From Chrysogorgia sp. JL179-B06 (lineage: Eukaryota; Cnidaria; Anthozoa; Scleralcyonacea; Chrysogorgiidae): 64,000 nucleotides of DNA. Below are positions 1-10,773 of this stretch, piece after piece (within the stretch, counting starts at the first letter, position 1; every line of letters starts with the position of its first letter). The notes below the pieces were generated by a model. That model saw nothing but the letters and a program-made list of their open reading frames with translations, ran no database searches and was not told the origin of the DNA. Where the stretch lies: the NCBI GenBank assembly GCA_035772405.1, contig JAYKKM010000057.1:62001-126000 (forward strand), given 5' to 3'. The position numbers and the translations under genes are program-made.

Positions 1-314
1 ATATATGAACCATCGTTTCCTCTATCCAAAGAAGGAGATCGTTTCTAATTTTCACTATCCAGTGAAGAAATCGTGAAAGCTGTGGAAACAATAGAAAGAA
101 GAACAAGAAAAAATAAAGGAGGTAGTCTTCTCAAGTTTAAAGATGTAAGTTTCCACACTGACTGTTCAGACATTATTGAGGGAATAACATGATTTTTGGA
201 AGACAATTATATACCAAGTGTCAAAGTTCCCTTTTTATAGTATGTCATTGGTCGAGAGTGTATTACGTAAAAGTGACAAAATTAAGCTGTTTACCCCGCA
301 ATAGCTCTGAGAGT
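1..314. repeat. 314-bp direct repeat, copy 1
   Basis: This block recurs at 3003-3316 in the same orientation with one visible mismatch (position 114 T against 3116 G). Both copies end at the same motif, CTCTGAGAGT. Copy 1 begins at the window edge, so the true left end may lie outside. No open frame and no LTR-type TG...CA ends are evident. The near identity means a recent duplication or recent gene conversion. It could be the end repeat of an unrecognised element spanning about 3 kb. Confidence 0.85.
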
Positions 315-372
315 TAACCTGCGAACCTGCGATACTTGTCCAGTTCTCTGACCACTGAGCTACGGAGGTTGT
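312..372 (-). repeat. tRNA-like sequence, probable SINE head
   Basis: On the minus strand the sequence contains an A-box-like TAGCTCAGTGGTCAGAGA and, about 34 bases further, a B-box-like GGTTCGCAGGTT. These resemble the internal promoter elements of RNA polymerase III genes. The spacing is shorter than in a real tRNA and no clean cloverleaf can be folded. It is therefore better read as a tRNA-derived SINE remnant than as a functional tRNA. Confidence 0.4.
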
Positions 373-374
373 TG

Positions 375-2309
375 CCGACAGCCTAGTCACCAGTCTTGGA
401 GCAATATTTTTGGCAGTCTCCTAATGAAACGCTGACTATAAATATCTTGTTGTTTTATCCCTTTTATAAGTGCCAACATGCTGTATATTTGTGAGATTTT
501 ATTCTCACAGGAACCATTGACATTGTATTTGACAGTACTCAATTTATATATAATAATATATACATTATTTTGTTAAATTTACTTTGTTTTAAGGACATAA
601 TATAAAATCCAAAAGAAGCATTTATAAGGTTATATAATTTATATATGCATACAAAAAAATGCAATGTAGCCTGCTAGGTGTTACCGCAGGCTAGGGCTAT
701 ACTTTGGCATATTGAAGATTATGACAGCTTGAAGAAACATTATTTCTTTCCAAAACCAACATTTTGAACCAGAAACATATTTATAATTTTAGTGCATATA
801 TAATTTGAGCATGCTCACCTCATTTAGAGGCCAGTCATTATTTATGGATATACTGGGTCGATCGGGTAAAATTGACCCCGGGTCATGAAATATTTTGCCC
901 TCATTTCTACGAGCTATGAAATTTTATTATTAATTCATCAAGTGTAACACACAAGAAGTATAACACACAATAAAAAGTGTATAATAAAAAAGTGCAACAC
1001 ACAATAAGATGAGCACAAGCACACTTAAAAAAATGTTTGCATTTTTAGTGAGACAGAAAAAACAAAACCATAAATTTTCTTACAGTATTTCTGTTCATGT
1101 GTGAAAATAGAGTGGGTCAAGCAAATATTTGAATTAATAGTTTTAAAATATTCCCAACCAATTGACAAATTACTGTGATGTCATGGTTAGCGAGCAAACT
1201 CAGATACCGAGCCAGCTTGCCTCCATTTATCAAGGACAAAAATCAGTTTGAAAGGTGTGTACAATGTATCTGGCTGTGCAGACCAACTAACATGCAGTTG
1301 GCAAACAACAACAATTTATGTTGGGTGAGGGACAATGAAAAATACATGGCTGCACAAGATGTCACAGTGAACAATAACAAACACTTCATCGATTGGAGTT
1401 GGTCTGGGTGTCAGACACAAGGTGTTCATTTGTATTAAGCATTCATATATAATATATGAACAATCAATACACAGATAGCTATATAAATAGGTCAACAGTG
1501 TATTAAATTCATGTTGCAAACACAGGGTACAATAAACGGTACAATAAATCAAAACAAGTTAAGTACAATACTTTCAGCATACTTTCCCTACCTAAGTAAT
1601 TATAAGGAATATGATTTTTTGTCTGCCAGAAACATGAATTATCTTGAGTGACAAAAAATCTTTACATTTCACAATTTATGAGATTGCTGATAACAATTAT
1701 TTAATTATTGGAATTTGGAAATTTAGTACAGCATCCTTGGGACCTTTATTGTTTATGCCTAATGACAAAGTTAAAATTACAATGCTCGTCTACTCCTAAC
1801 AAAACCAATGCAATATGTCAACTGTGCCAAACTTATCTAACAAAATTTGCAATTAAACTGCAGTCAATTCCCTATTCGGCACGTTCCTGTAACGGCTAAT
1901 ATCTCACACTAGCATTGTAGATGTTAATAGCAAAATCCAGTAGACACATGTACGCACTGCGTACCTATTTTTACTTTTGTCACTGACTCAATAGAAATAT
2001 GTATATTTTACCCAAAGTTTTTCCCCTTATTTTCAGTGTTGAGATTTGCGACACATACATACCGCCGTTTGAGAGATTTATCTGACTTACAACATGATCA
2101 AGGAGGTTTCAACAGTTTTGTTTCAGGAGTTTTGTTTATTTTGTCGACCTTGGACAAAGATTTTCCTAGTTTTTTCTTGTTTCTTATCTTATTAGTATTC
2201 ATAGGGATGTATGGCGCATACATCAAAGTAAACCGACTCAATGTAATAATAATGGTTATTAATTGCCCTGAAATATGTATGAATCGCGCAAAATCATAAA
2301 AAGTTTATA
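375..2309. other. AT-rich stretch with no recognised gene
   Basis: Only short open frames without family resemblance occur here. There is a small AACACACAA/AATAAAAAGTG-rich patch near 945-1010. A possible acceptor (TTATTTTCAG) precedes an 80-codon open frame at about 2036-2299, but no domain is recognisable and no partner exon was found. Confidence 0.5.
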
Positions 2310-2943
2310 ATTACCGTTATGTTTATGTCCCCGATGGACTTTCCTTTAAACTTGTTTGCCTTCCCTTTGTCCACAGCAACCAAAAGATTTCCGACAAGTG
2401 CCATTTCGATTGTGCTTTCTTTCAATCGATAAAATTATTTGTATTTGGATATCATGACCCAAATGCTTAGTCAGCCAGCCCGGATTCATTCATGTCCACG
2501 ATCTGTGACACGGTAGCTACATATTTCCTCAGAGCTGTAGACGAAATTTGTTTTGGCTGTTCCAACTCCAATCCTGCTGTAACCTTCGTTAGTTAGTGCG
2601 TCGTTGCCTCTGATGTTTTGCAGAGAAGACCCGTTGTCACAGCAAAAACGTACGGATTCTTGGAATGAACGTTTGCCTGATTCAGAGTGTCATTCAGCAC
2701 ATGAATTGCTTTTTTGACCTCTGGTGTCAATATTATGGGAAGGTAAAACATGATGCTGGTTTGAAGTGTGAACTTTAATCTCGTTTGACTATGAAACGAA
2801 AATATGGCCCTGTGGGGAATCTGCCAACTGCTTGCATATGTAAATGTTTGCATTATGTGTTGTTCAAAATCAATATTTAAACGACTAATGGGGCTGCAAG
2901 CTAATCTGTTGGCACCACTGCGCATTGCAATGCCTGCTTTCAT
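2310..2943 (-). pseudogene. Crypton-type tyrosine recombinase-like C-terminal fragment
   Basis: The minus strand reads through a segment with LTPEVKKAIHVLND and NPYVFAV, then, after a stop, ALRKYVATVSQ, then KHLGHDI and FYRLKESTIEMA. This order (R in a RKYVAT-like motif, LGHD, then Y in YRL) matches the C-terminal half of the tyrosine-recombinase-like domain found in Crypton elements and in many expanded cnidarian genes. Catalytic Arg, the LGHD histidine and the Tyr are all visible. The reading frame changes between these blocks and carries stops, so this is a relic. It lies between the two 314-bp direct repeats. A distant related integrase-like family is the alternative. Confidence 0.6.
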
Positions 2944-3002
2944 GACTGAGTATTCCTATAAAGTTTGAACTAATGAGCATCCTAGTTAGATAAAGGTATA
3001 TC

Positions 3003-3316
3003 ATATATGAACCATCGTTTCCTCTATCCAAAGAAGGAGATCGTTTCTAATTTTCACTATCCAGTGAAGAAATCGTGAAAGCTGTGGAAACAATAGAAAG
3101 AAGAACAAGAAAAAAGAAAGGAGGTAGTCTTCTCAAGTTTAAAGATGTAAGTTTCCACACTGACTGTTCAGACATTATTGAGGGAATAACATGATTTTTG
3201 GAAGACAATTATATACCAAGTGTCAAAGTTCCCTTTTTATAGTATGTCATTGGTCGAGAGTGTATTACGTAAAAGTGACAAAATTAAGCTGTTTACCCCG
3301 CAATAGCTCTGAGAGT
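3003..3316. repeat. 314-bp direct repeat, copy 2
   Basis: Second copy of the block at 1-314, offset by exactly 3002 bases. It abuts the 5' region of the LINE whose ORF1 starts at 3476. The sequence after copy 1 (tRNA-like) differs completely from that after copy 2, so the repeat ends sharply at CTCTGAGAGT. Confidence 0.85.
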
Positions 3317-3475
3317 GCAATAATGTTGTTGACCGTCAATAATGAAAAAATCACGTGAAAATGCGACCTTTGGACAATTTTATTGAACTTAACAATTTGA
3401 ACTGTATGAACTCACCTTAATATTTCATGTATTTACGTTTTGTTTTTTCTTTGACACTTGGTATACATAATAGTA

Positions 3476-4606
3476 ATGGCGGACGGTGATGTTTTTACGA
3501 GCTCCGATGTTTGTTTAAGTTCTCATCTTGAGAAATTGAATCTGGACCCTATCCGAACCTACACAGTACGCCGTGTCCTTGTTTATGATGGGAAGCGCGT
3601 GAAATGGAACAATAACTTTGAAGAGCTAAAGAATTTCCTCGAAAATATCGTTGGTTTACTTGGCAAATGGTCTTCACCAGGTGGCGAATCGAGGAAGTTG
3701 AAATCCTCTTGCTTTGATCTAACAGTAACTTGGTACTACGGCAAGCAGAAGACACTCTTGTTTCAAGGTAAAGTCGGCGAATTGTTAAAGGTATTTTTGA
3801 TTAACGTTTGCCAAACAGTTATTTTGGAAACCACTCCTTCATTAGTTCGAGTGCCTTCTCTGGCGAATGTGGCCTTGAGTGTTTCAACTAACACAAGTCC
3901 GCAATCGCCTACTCATTCCTTGAAAAAATGTAACTGCACCGAGTTGTGCTGTAATCTGGCCTTACAGCTAGAAAATATGCAGCTCGACATTGAGATTTTG
4001 CAGAGCCAAACCAGCTCCTTACAATTCTTTGCAAACTCACAGGAATTTTCTTCCCCCCAGCATGAAATTGAGTGCCTAAAGCAGGAACTTTCCGACAAAG
4101 GTAGTAGAATTAAAGATCTCGAATCCGAGCTTAACCTTTTATCTACGAAAAGAGCTCATGATTTAGAGTTTAAAAGCTCAACCGAAATCAAAACCAAAAA
4201 TAACAAACAGCTTACAGATAATTTAATCGAATTGAATAACAAATTTAAATCTTGTGGAAGTAATTTGCATGACAAAGATAGACCAATTAACAAGCAAACT
4301 CAGCAAAGCATCCCCTTATCAACAATAGTTTGTGACTATGAGCTGTCACCTTTTCACCACAACAAAGTCGTTGGAGACTCAACCAAATCCTCAATCAAAG
4401 ACCCCAATCAACTTATCGGCAACGTGAATGACCCATTTCCCAAACTGGCCTGCGAAACAATTCCATATAGCCGTGTTGTGAAAAACACCCTCGACCCTTG
4501 CGTCATTTCAGAAGGGTGCATACGCTCGCACAGCTTGAGTGTCCCTGTTGTGGTCCCCTTTCCACCAGCTTGGATGACTAAATTGCCTCTGATTTCGGAT
4601 GACTAA
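3476..4606 (+). CDS. LINE ORF1-like protein with coiled coil
   Basis: The ATG at 3476 opens a frame of 376 codons. Residues 1-110 form a region with many aromatic and charged residues. Residues about 160-250 are heptad-rich (LALQLENMQLDIEILQ and following) and predict a coiled coil, as in the trimerising ORF1 proteins of LINEs that bind the element RNA. A cysteine cluster KCNCTELCC precedes the coil. The frame ends just after a 25-bp tandem duplication (4574-4623) that shifts the frame. Without it the frame continues to about 4856, so the present stop is probably secondary. ORF2 follows on the same strand. Function is inferred from position and architecture, not from a recognised domain. Confidence 0.6.
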   Translation: MADGDVFTSSDVCLSSHLEKLNLDPIRTYTVRRVLVYDGKRVKWNNNFEELKNFLENIVGLLGKWSSPGGESRKLKSSCFDLTVTWYYGKQKTLLFQGKVGELLKVFLINVCQTVILETTPSLVRVPSLANVALSVSTNTSPQSPTHSLKKCNCTELCCNLALQLENMQLDIEILQSQTSSLQFFANSQEFSSPQHEIECLKQELSDKGSRIKDLESELNLLSTKRAHDLEFKSSTEIKTKNNKQLTDNLIELNNKFKSCGSNLHDKDRPINKQTQQSIPLSTIVCDYELSPFHHNKVVGDSTKSSIKDPNQLIGNVNDPFPKLACETIPYSRVVKNTLDPCVISEGCIRSHSLSVPVVVPFPPAWMTKLPLISDD

Positions 4607-4623
4607 ATTGCCTCTGATTTCGG
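4574..4623. repeat. 25-bp tandem duplication inside LINE ORF1
   Basis: The unit ATGACTAAATTGCCTCTGAT plus TTCGG occurs twice back to back (4574-4598 and 4599-4623). The unit length is not a multiple of three, so it shifts the ORF1 frame and creates the stop at 4604-4606. The frame starting in the second copy stays open to 4856. Confidence 0.9.
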
Positions 4624-4672
4624 ATGACTGCTTATGGTCGTCAAACGCCAGTTCGCGGGATGAGATTATCGA

Positions 4673-7600
4673 ATGGCCAGAGGTCTGCGAGTCTCGTCCG
4701 AATGTCTTTCAACATCGTGTTCAACAAAACCCTTTTCGGAACTGTACCCGCATAAGACCCCCTTCTTGGACAATACAACCGAAGAGATCATGCCAATCAA
4801 AGGTTCAAACAGACGACTGGTTAAGCCACCTTACCTTGGTTCGCGAAATCACTTAAACCCCAACCTTAATTGCATGTATCCTATCCCTGTTTCAATCACA
4901 ACTGACAGCCATAGTACTTTAAAGTCTACAAATATCCTTCCCTGCCCGTTAAACAACCATACCTGCAAAGCTGTTTCTACCAAGATTCCAGTTCGGATCA
5001 CTACACGCGTCAATCAACCTCTTCGCCATCCTCAAAATTCCGAACGTAACCTTCGAAAAATCAAATTAATTAATAAAGCTTCTTACACCTCCTTACCTTC
5101 CTTGTTCCTATCTAATTCGAGGTCATTATGCAATAAAATTGACGAACTGTCTGGGACAGTTTCTTGTCTTTCTCCGGATATCGTAGTTATTACGGAATCT
5201 TGGCTTTCCTCCAATGTCAGTAACTCTGCGATTAATTTGCAGGGCTATTCCATATTTCGGCGCGATCGACCTGATGGAAAGAGGTGGTGGCATTTGTGTT
5301 TATGTAATCGACCGTCTTCCAGTGATCCACCTTAATGAATTTGCACACCCCGACATTGAGGCATTATGGCTCTTAATAAAACCAAGTCGGTTACCACGAG
5401 GAATTAATTCTATCTTACTGGCTGCAATTTATCATCCGCCAGGAAGTGATAAGGCCTTGCTAACACACCTTACCCAATCCCTTGACGACGCATTAGCATC
5501 CTATCCTACATCTGCTATTATCATCACAGGTGACTTTAACCGTTTTAGGCATAGCCAACTATGTAACTCGTTTTCTTTAAAACAAGTGGTCAAACATGCA
5601 ACCAGAGGTCCCAACATCCTTGATAAAATATTTACAAACGTTTCTAAACACTATTATGCCCCTGTGATCCTTCCACCTATTGGTTTCTCTGACCATAATT
5701 CAGTGTTGTTCAAACCACTGAAACACTGTGTGAACTCCTGGAGTACTCGAATGGTTAGAGACACGCATCCTTCTAATCGGAAATTGGTTTTCAAAGCCCT
5801 GTCAAGTATAAATTGGTCACCATTGTATGGCTTGGACTCCTGCAACGACAAGTTCCATCTTTTTGAACTTATCGTTAATGGCATTGTTGATCAGCATTTT
5901 CCACTCATACGCAAGAAATCAGATAGCAGCGACAAACCTTGGATAACTCCCGAGATTAAAAAATTAATTGCCAAACGTCAGGCAGCTTGGAATGAAGGAA
6001 ACAACAGTTTGTTTCGTTTTCATAGAAACAAAGTAAATTCACTTTGCAAAAGTGGCCGTTCAAAATTCTACGCTAGTAATATTGCTGACTGCTTTGAATC
6101 AAACCCGCACAAGTGGTGGTCCAATATTAAAAACTTAGCTGGCCTTGGTGCAACGAAAAGCGTCTCCACGATCCTGTTTAACGGCCAACCTTACTCGGGC
6201 ACTGCCTTAGCAAACCTTTTCGCCGTTGGAAACACCCTCCCCTCTTTTTCTTGGACACCCATCGCAGTCGATGATGTCCCTTCAGACTTCTACGTCTCCG
6301 TTGATGAAGTTGAAAAAGCACTAATATTGGTAAAATCACACTCCGCGGCAGGCCCAGACGAGATTTCACCTTGGCTACTTCATGAGAACTTTGCCTCCCT
6401 ATCTCGCCCATTGGCATCCATCTTCAACGCTTCGATTGTTGTTGTGGAAATCTGCCAAGGTGACCCCTATACCAAAATCATCACCGGCCTCTGACATTGA
6501 TTCCGATTTTAGACCCATCTCTCTTACACCCATAGTAAGTAAGATTTTGGAGTCATTCCCTCTCAAATGGCTTTTGCAGTCAGTTAACAGTTTTATAGAT
6601 AAGCTGCAATTTGGTGCGCTCAAAGGATCCAATTCCACAATGGCCCTGATTCATATGTTCCACAAATGGTATGAAGCCATGGATGCACCTGGTTCTTGTC
6701 TCCGAATTTGCACGTTGGACTTCTCAAAAGCGTTTGATCGCATAGACCTTAACATCTTAGTACAAAAGCTTGAAAATATGAGCATTCATCCAGTCCTTAT
6801 TAACTGGATTGCCAATTTCCTCATAGATAGAAGACAACGTACTAGAATTGGCCCGAACTTTTCTAGCTGGAAGTCAATTAATGCAGGAGTCCCTCAAGGA
6901 ACCAAGCTTGGCCCCCTGCTTTTCTTAATTATGGTTAATGACCTCAATGTCTCTGATGACACTGTTAAATTTGTAGATGATACTACTATATGGGAAATTA
7001 TGAGTAACTTCCAGCCGGCTTCGGCCCTACCGTCAAGTATGAGTGACTGCTCCAGCTGGGTGATTAAAAACAATATGAAATTGAACTCCACAAAAACCAA
7101 GGAAATCCGAGTATGTTTTTCGACTCGTAATCCCCCTGCCCTGCCTCCGCTTATCATTAACGGATGTAATATTTCTGTCGTGCCTCATGCTAAATTACTT
7201 GGATTAATCATTTCCGATGACCTCAAGTGGACCCTTCATGTCGATTACATCTGCAAGAAAGCTGCAAAGCGTCTGTATGCCTTGCGATTACTGAAGAGAT
7301 CTTCCATTTTGCCGAGGAAACTAGTGCAAGTGTTTACCACATGCATTAGACCAATCCTTGAATCCTCATGCGAAGTATGGCATTACAGTCTGCCCGAATA
7401 CTTAAACGACCAGATTGAAAGGATTCAACGCAGGGCCCTACGATTAATCTTCCCAGATTGTTGCTATGATAACGCAATGACTGTCGCTGGAGTGGTGACG
7501 TTGTTTTTACGGAGAGAGTTGATCTGCAAGAGATCCTTCGAGCGAATGCGTATTGATATTACACACAAATTACATTCCCTTGTTCCACCAAACTATGATA

Positions 7601-7707
7601 CAGAATACTCCCTTCGTGGTGGAAATAATAAACTTTTAATACCTAGGTGTAGAACTGATAGATTTGCAAATAGTTTTATAATTGCTAGTAGCAAAGCTTT
7701 TAAGTAA
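4673..7707 (+). pseudogene. LINE ORF2: APE endonuclease plus reverse transcriptase, frameshifted
   Basis: The product would nick target DNA and copy the element RNA by target-primed reverse transcription. The endonuclease part shows SNSRSLCNKIDEL, DIVVITESWL and TGDFN. The RT part shows FRPISLTPIVSKILE, LDFSKAFDRID (motif A), GVPQGTKLGPLLF (motif B) and FVDDT (motif C, where FADD is usual). The C-terminal region has IRPILESSCEVWHYSLP. Frame breaks lie near 5280 (between RPDGKR and GGGICVYV) and near 6440 (before KVTPIPKSS). The metal-binding aspartates survive, so damage is limited to indels. Belongs to the CR1/L2/Jockey assemblage; the exact clade was not resolved. Confidence 0.85.
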
Positions 7708-7851
7708 CTCATAATATAATTTTTCATGTTATTATCATTATTATTATTCTATCGTTGTATTCTGATATTTTACTCTTTTTAATCTTGTAAACCGATGTAA
7801 TTCAGTCTTTGACTGCAAATTTGGTCTTTTAATAAAATACAAAATACAAAG

Positions 7852-7911
7852 CAGTATGTTGTGTGGTTCCTCGACCATCGATGTTTCCCTCGGCGACCAC
7901 AAAACATACTG
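7852..7911. repeat. Short hairpin next to LINE tail
   Basis: CAGTATGTTGTGTGGT at 7852-7867 is nearly the reverse complement of ACCACAAAACATACTG at 7896-7911. It begins where the LINE tail ends. It may be a piece of an older palindromic repeat that served as the insertion site. Confidence 0.5.
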
Positions 7912-7975
7912 TTTTCCTCGGTCCCAGTAAATAAGTGTTAAATATATTCTTTCGTAATGCAACCATTTTAAATAT

Positions 7976-8090
7976 GATTTTGTATGCATCTAAATTAGCC
8001 TTTCTAGTCTCATTAGGAAGCAAAGATTTTTTTGAATTGCAGACACACAAATGAGGCCAGAAAGGCTTATTGAGATGCATATAAAATAAT
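7976..8090. mobile_element. Foldback MITE family A, copy 1
   Basis: Terminal inverted repeats of about 32 bp (TATGCATCTAAATTAGCC... against its reverse complement ending at 8081) surround a short AT-rich middle. A second copy lies at 45305-45415 in inverted orientation, sharing the arms and the central GAAGCAAAGAT segment. Two copies in one window support a dispersed non-autonomous element. Superfamily is unknown. Confidence 0.7.
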
Positions 8091-8149
8091 ACCAGTTTGT
8101 AGGAATATAGCAGTTTCTAGATCCTAATATAAGCTCTTTTTTTATACAG

Positions 8150-8473
8150 CCTTCTACAAAGCCAGAGTCGTTGTTCCGCAATAAGATGGTGGAGTTTCGT
8201 TTGCCGTGTATTGGTTCTCCAGAAAGTATCAGTCAAGTGTTTGTCTCTGGGGAAGACCAGTCATTTTTAGAATGCAAAGATACAGACTTGTTAAAAGCAT
8301 TAATTAATGTCATATGTGCGTACTATGCATTCGATGTGTCATACCCTGACAGTATGGAAGGCATTTTATACTTTCTCCAAGACATTGGTCTGCAGGTTAC
8401 CGATAGCACGTATCGAGGTACAAAGTACTCTACGTTCATGTCCGAAATACGGAATGATATGAACAAGATATAA
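8150..8473 (+). CDS. Terminal exon of a SAMD3-like gene (candidate)
   Basis: A strong acceptor (CTTTTTTTATACAG, ending 8149) precedes an open frame that begins PSTKPESLFRNK and runs to a stop at 8471-8473, about 107 codons. The segment LLKALINVICAYYAFDVSYPDSMEGILYFLQ resembles the C-terminal region of the sterile-alpha-motif-domain-containing protein 3-like proteins that are expanded in fish and cnidarians. No upstream exon is recognisable within the window, possibly because the LINE and MITE lie just upstream. The frame is undamaged, so it may be part of a live gene. An isolated retained exon is the alternative. Confidence 0.5.
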   Translation, partial: PSTKPESLFRNKMVEFRLPCIGSPESISQVFVSGEDQSFLECKDTDLLKALINVICAYYAFDVSYPDSMEGILYFLQDIGLQVTDSTYRGTKYSTFMSEIRNDMNKI

Positions 8474-8624
8474 CTGTATGAGACATACTTTTTATATATA
8501 ATAGGTTTCTATTATTCTTTGTTTTACATTTCTCATGTTATTATTACACTACAGTGAGCCCCATTCATATATGAAGTAAATTCAAGTAAAATTTCATAAA
8601 TGAGTGCAAGTATTATGTATTACC

Positions 8625-8716
8625 ATGCAGGGGTTAAGAAGCACAAGAGAACAATGAAAATCACTAGGTGGTAGGCCAAGTGATTTTCGTTGTTCTCAAG
8701 TGTTTGTAACCCCAAG
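8625..8716. repeat. Imperfect palindrome
   Basis: CACAAGAGAACAATGAAAATCACT at 8642-8665 pairs with AGTGATTTTCGTTGTTCTCAAGTG at 8678-8701, and the pairing extends outward through GGGGTTA / TAACCCC. The 12-base spacer makes a tight hairpin. No coding capacity. Confidence 0.65.
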
Positions 8717-9112
8717 TAATGTACGAGTTGATGAGTTAGCTTCCCGATTATATATTATAGTAGAATTAGAAAGGACTTGAATTTATAATTAAGAAATGTG
8801 GTAAGTAGGTAACCCCCCCCCCCCATATACCGACCAAAGGGATGCCGCCTCATTAGTATTTCAATAGAACAATAGGCAGAACAGTAATTAGTATTGTTAG
8901 CGTGAAGAACGCATAGCATGCCTTTTCATTAAATATTCCGTGTGAGGGACGAAAGTAATTACCTCTAAGCCTCTTTCACCTTTGCATTCCCTAACCCTAG
9001 TCTCGTGTACCTTTGGGCCCCCATCGTATACTTAGGCGGTTCTCTCTGTGAAGAAATTAGCGTTAAGAACTAGCCCTATTCCACCTTCAGAACCCTAAAT
9101 TTAATTATATAT

Positions 9113-9346
9113 TTGGAATATCACCGATTGCCGTGCGATTGCCTAAGCGTTCGACTGAACCTATATCTTCTTTCGAATGAACCTGTGTTTTCACTGCATC
9201 TATACAAAGAGATGAACCCTAATAATTTTGGCCGTATTATGGCTTATCTCGCTTTAGTGTACACAATTCCTATGAGGAATAAACTCGGAAAACAGTGCGA
9301 AGAACTGTTCAAGATCTCAAACACATTTGACTTAGAAAAATTATAA
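9113..9346 (+). CDS. Small ORF carrying an FGRI cassette, in left arm
   Basis: The frame from 9113 has no ATG at its start; the first ATG is at 9211, giving about 44 residues starting MNPNNFGRIMAYLALVY. The same protein is encoded on the minus strand in the right arm (11537-11304). The motif resembles a Bcl-2 family BH1 helix (usual core N-W/F-G-R-I/V), and a second and third diverged copy keep the same residues. That resemblance is inference from one short motif. No promoter or splice sites were identified and translation is not established. It may be a captured exon. Confidence 0.3.
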   Translation: MEYHRLPCDCLSVRLNLYLLSNEPVFSLHLYKEMNPNNFGRIMAYLALVYTIPMRNKLGKQCEELFKISNTFDLEKL

Positions 9347-9448
9347 AGTTAAACGGTCTTTGTTAAACTGGATGATTCGGCTATTTTATAACGCCGTTGT
9401 CATGATGTATATTCACGTTGTTAAGGTTAAGATTTACATAAGCCTACA

Positions 9449-9590
9449 TGAACCCTAACCATTTTGGCCGAATTATCGCTAATTATCTCGCGTTAGTGTA
9501 CGGGATTCCAATGGGGGAAGAAATCCTTTGGGAAACAGTGTGAAGAGTTGTTCAAGATCTCAAACGCATCGACATAGAAAAATAGTTACT
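9449..9590 (+). pseudogene. Second FGRI cassette, degenerate
   Basis: Starts ATGAACCCTAACCATTTTGG and reads MNPNHFGRIIANYLALVYG before a frameshift near 9520. It is clearly paralogous to 9211-9346, sharing the downstream stretch CAGTG.GAAGA..TGTTCAAGA. The right arm holds its mirror copy at about 11191-11049. Confidence 0.55.
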
Positions 9591-9901
9591 TAGTTTTGGC
9601 GTAAAGTATTCTGAAGAAACTATTCGCAAAATGATCAGGAATTACAAAATAATGTTTCCTGGCAGAAGAAGTATTATATATCTAAGAGTTTTAAATTGGT
9701 TGAGCCGCTTTACTTCATAGAGAACGACGGAACGAGGAGTTAGAATGAGGATATAAAGCGGACTAAGTAACTTTAGCAGCTTGAATACATTTGTCCACCT
9801 GATCTTAGATAAAAGCGTGAGATAAGAGCGTAATTAAAGGATTATATGTTTGATAGCATAAGCGTTCAATTATATGTTTGATAGCATAAGCATAAGCGTT
9901 C

Positions 9902-10302
9902 GATAAAGATAAAGATAAGGATAAGGATAAGGATAAAGATAAGGATAAAGATAAAGATAAAGATAAGGATAAAGATAAAGATAAGGATAAAGATAAAGAT
10001 AAGGATAAAGATAAAGATTAAGATAAGGATAAAGATAAAGATAAGGATAAAGATAAGGATAAAGATAAGGATAAAGATAAAGATAAGGATAAAGATAAAG
10101 ATAAGGATAAGGATAAGGATAAAGATAAGGATAAGGATAAAGATAAGGATAAGGATAAAGATAAGGATAATGATAAAGATAAGGATTAAGATTAAGATAA
10201 GGATAAAGATAAATATAAGGATAAAGATAAAGATAAGGATAAAGATAAAGATAAGGATAAATTAAGATAAGGATAAATTAAGATAAAGCTAAAGATAAGA
10301 CA
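9902..10302. repeat. Hexanucleotide satellite (AGATAA/GGATAA)n
   Basis: About 400 bp of uninterrupted 6-bp units alternating AGATAA and GGATAA, with a few TTAAGATAA variants. It sits in the centre of the long-inverted-repeat element. Arrays of GATAA are potential GATA-factor sites, but nothing here shows use. Confidence 0.95.
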
Positions 10303-10614
10303 ACGCTGATATTAAAGCGTGTTTTGCGTCAACATCCCTGGCCCATTTCGTCTCCCAACAACGAGATAGACCGTGAACAAAGTTCATTGGAATCGCAAAT
10401 ATCTCTCCGATTGCTAGTTAACCACAAACACAGCCTTGTAATCGTTAGACGAAACGAATTCGAACCCACGCATTCGCCTTGACCTAATGACCTTTTTCTC
10501 CTTCAAACCTAATTAACTAATATTCAAATCAGGCGTAAAGTTGTTGAAGCACAGCAGACTGACTTTTTAACGTCTTCCTCTTGTTCAAAACCAACCAATA
10601 TTCAAATCAGACCG

Positions 10615-10770
10615 TAGCACAGCGTCATTATTACTATGTTTGAGATCTTGAGCAGTTGTTCACACTGCTTCCCGAAGTGTTTCTTCGACACATGGATCGC
10701 TTAATCGATAAACGAAGGTTAGATAAGTGATAATTCTCCCGAAATGATTGCTCGGCAAGTTATTTCTGCC
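10615..10770 (-). pseudogene. Third FGRI cassette in the central spacer
   Basis: On the minus strand it reads NLPSNHFGRIITYLTFVYRL, followed by SDPCVEETLREAV and a stop. It is the most diverged copy and lies in the single-copy loop, so it is not simply an arm duplicate. Its wording is closest to a Bcl-2 BH1 region of the three (N-x-F-G-R-I-I). Homology is inferred from this motif only. Confidence 0.45.
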
Positions 10771-10773
10771 GAT

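Larger units (their letters stand above)
3317..7851 (+). mobile_element. Near full-length non-LTR retrotransposon (LINE 1 of window)
   Basis: The element contains an ORF1 with coiled coil (3476-4606), then an ORF2 with endonuclease and reverse transcriptase (4673-7707), then a short AT-rich 3' UTR ending in AATAAAATACAAAATACAAA. This is the layout of CR1/L2/Jockey-group LINEs with an APE-type endonuclease. The left boundary is set where the 314-bp repeat ends and is uncertain. The element is damaged by a 25-bp tandem duplication and at least two frameshifts but retains the RT catalytic aspartates. Confidence 0.8.
8804..9869 (+). repeat. Left arm of the long inverted repeat
   Basis: It is the reverse complement of 10774-11872 with only scattered differences, including a longer C run at the left tip and a small 11-base insertion in the right arm near 11708. 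It contains two degenerate copies of the 'NFGRI' cassette (9213-9346 and 9449-9590). Confidence 0.9.

Noticed and set aside
1175..1438. 87-codon plus-strand open frame
   Set aside because: No homology, no splice signals, composition like the surroundings; also overlapped by an antisense frame.
315..3002. LTR retrotransposon bounded by the 314-bp repeats
   Set aside because: No TG...CA ends, no primer-binding TGG, no polypurine tract and no gag/pol between them.
8990..9002. CCCTAACCCTAG resembling telomeric repeat
   Set aside because: Only two units and mirrored in the other arm; chance or a short motif of the element, not a telomere.
9902..10302. Regular repeats that might be taken for a CRISPR array
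   Set aside because: Units are 6 bp and contiguous without unique spacers; the genome is eukaryotic. It is a simple satellite.
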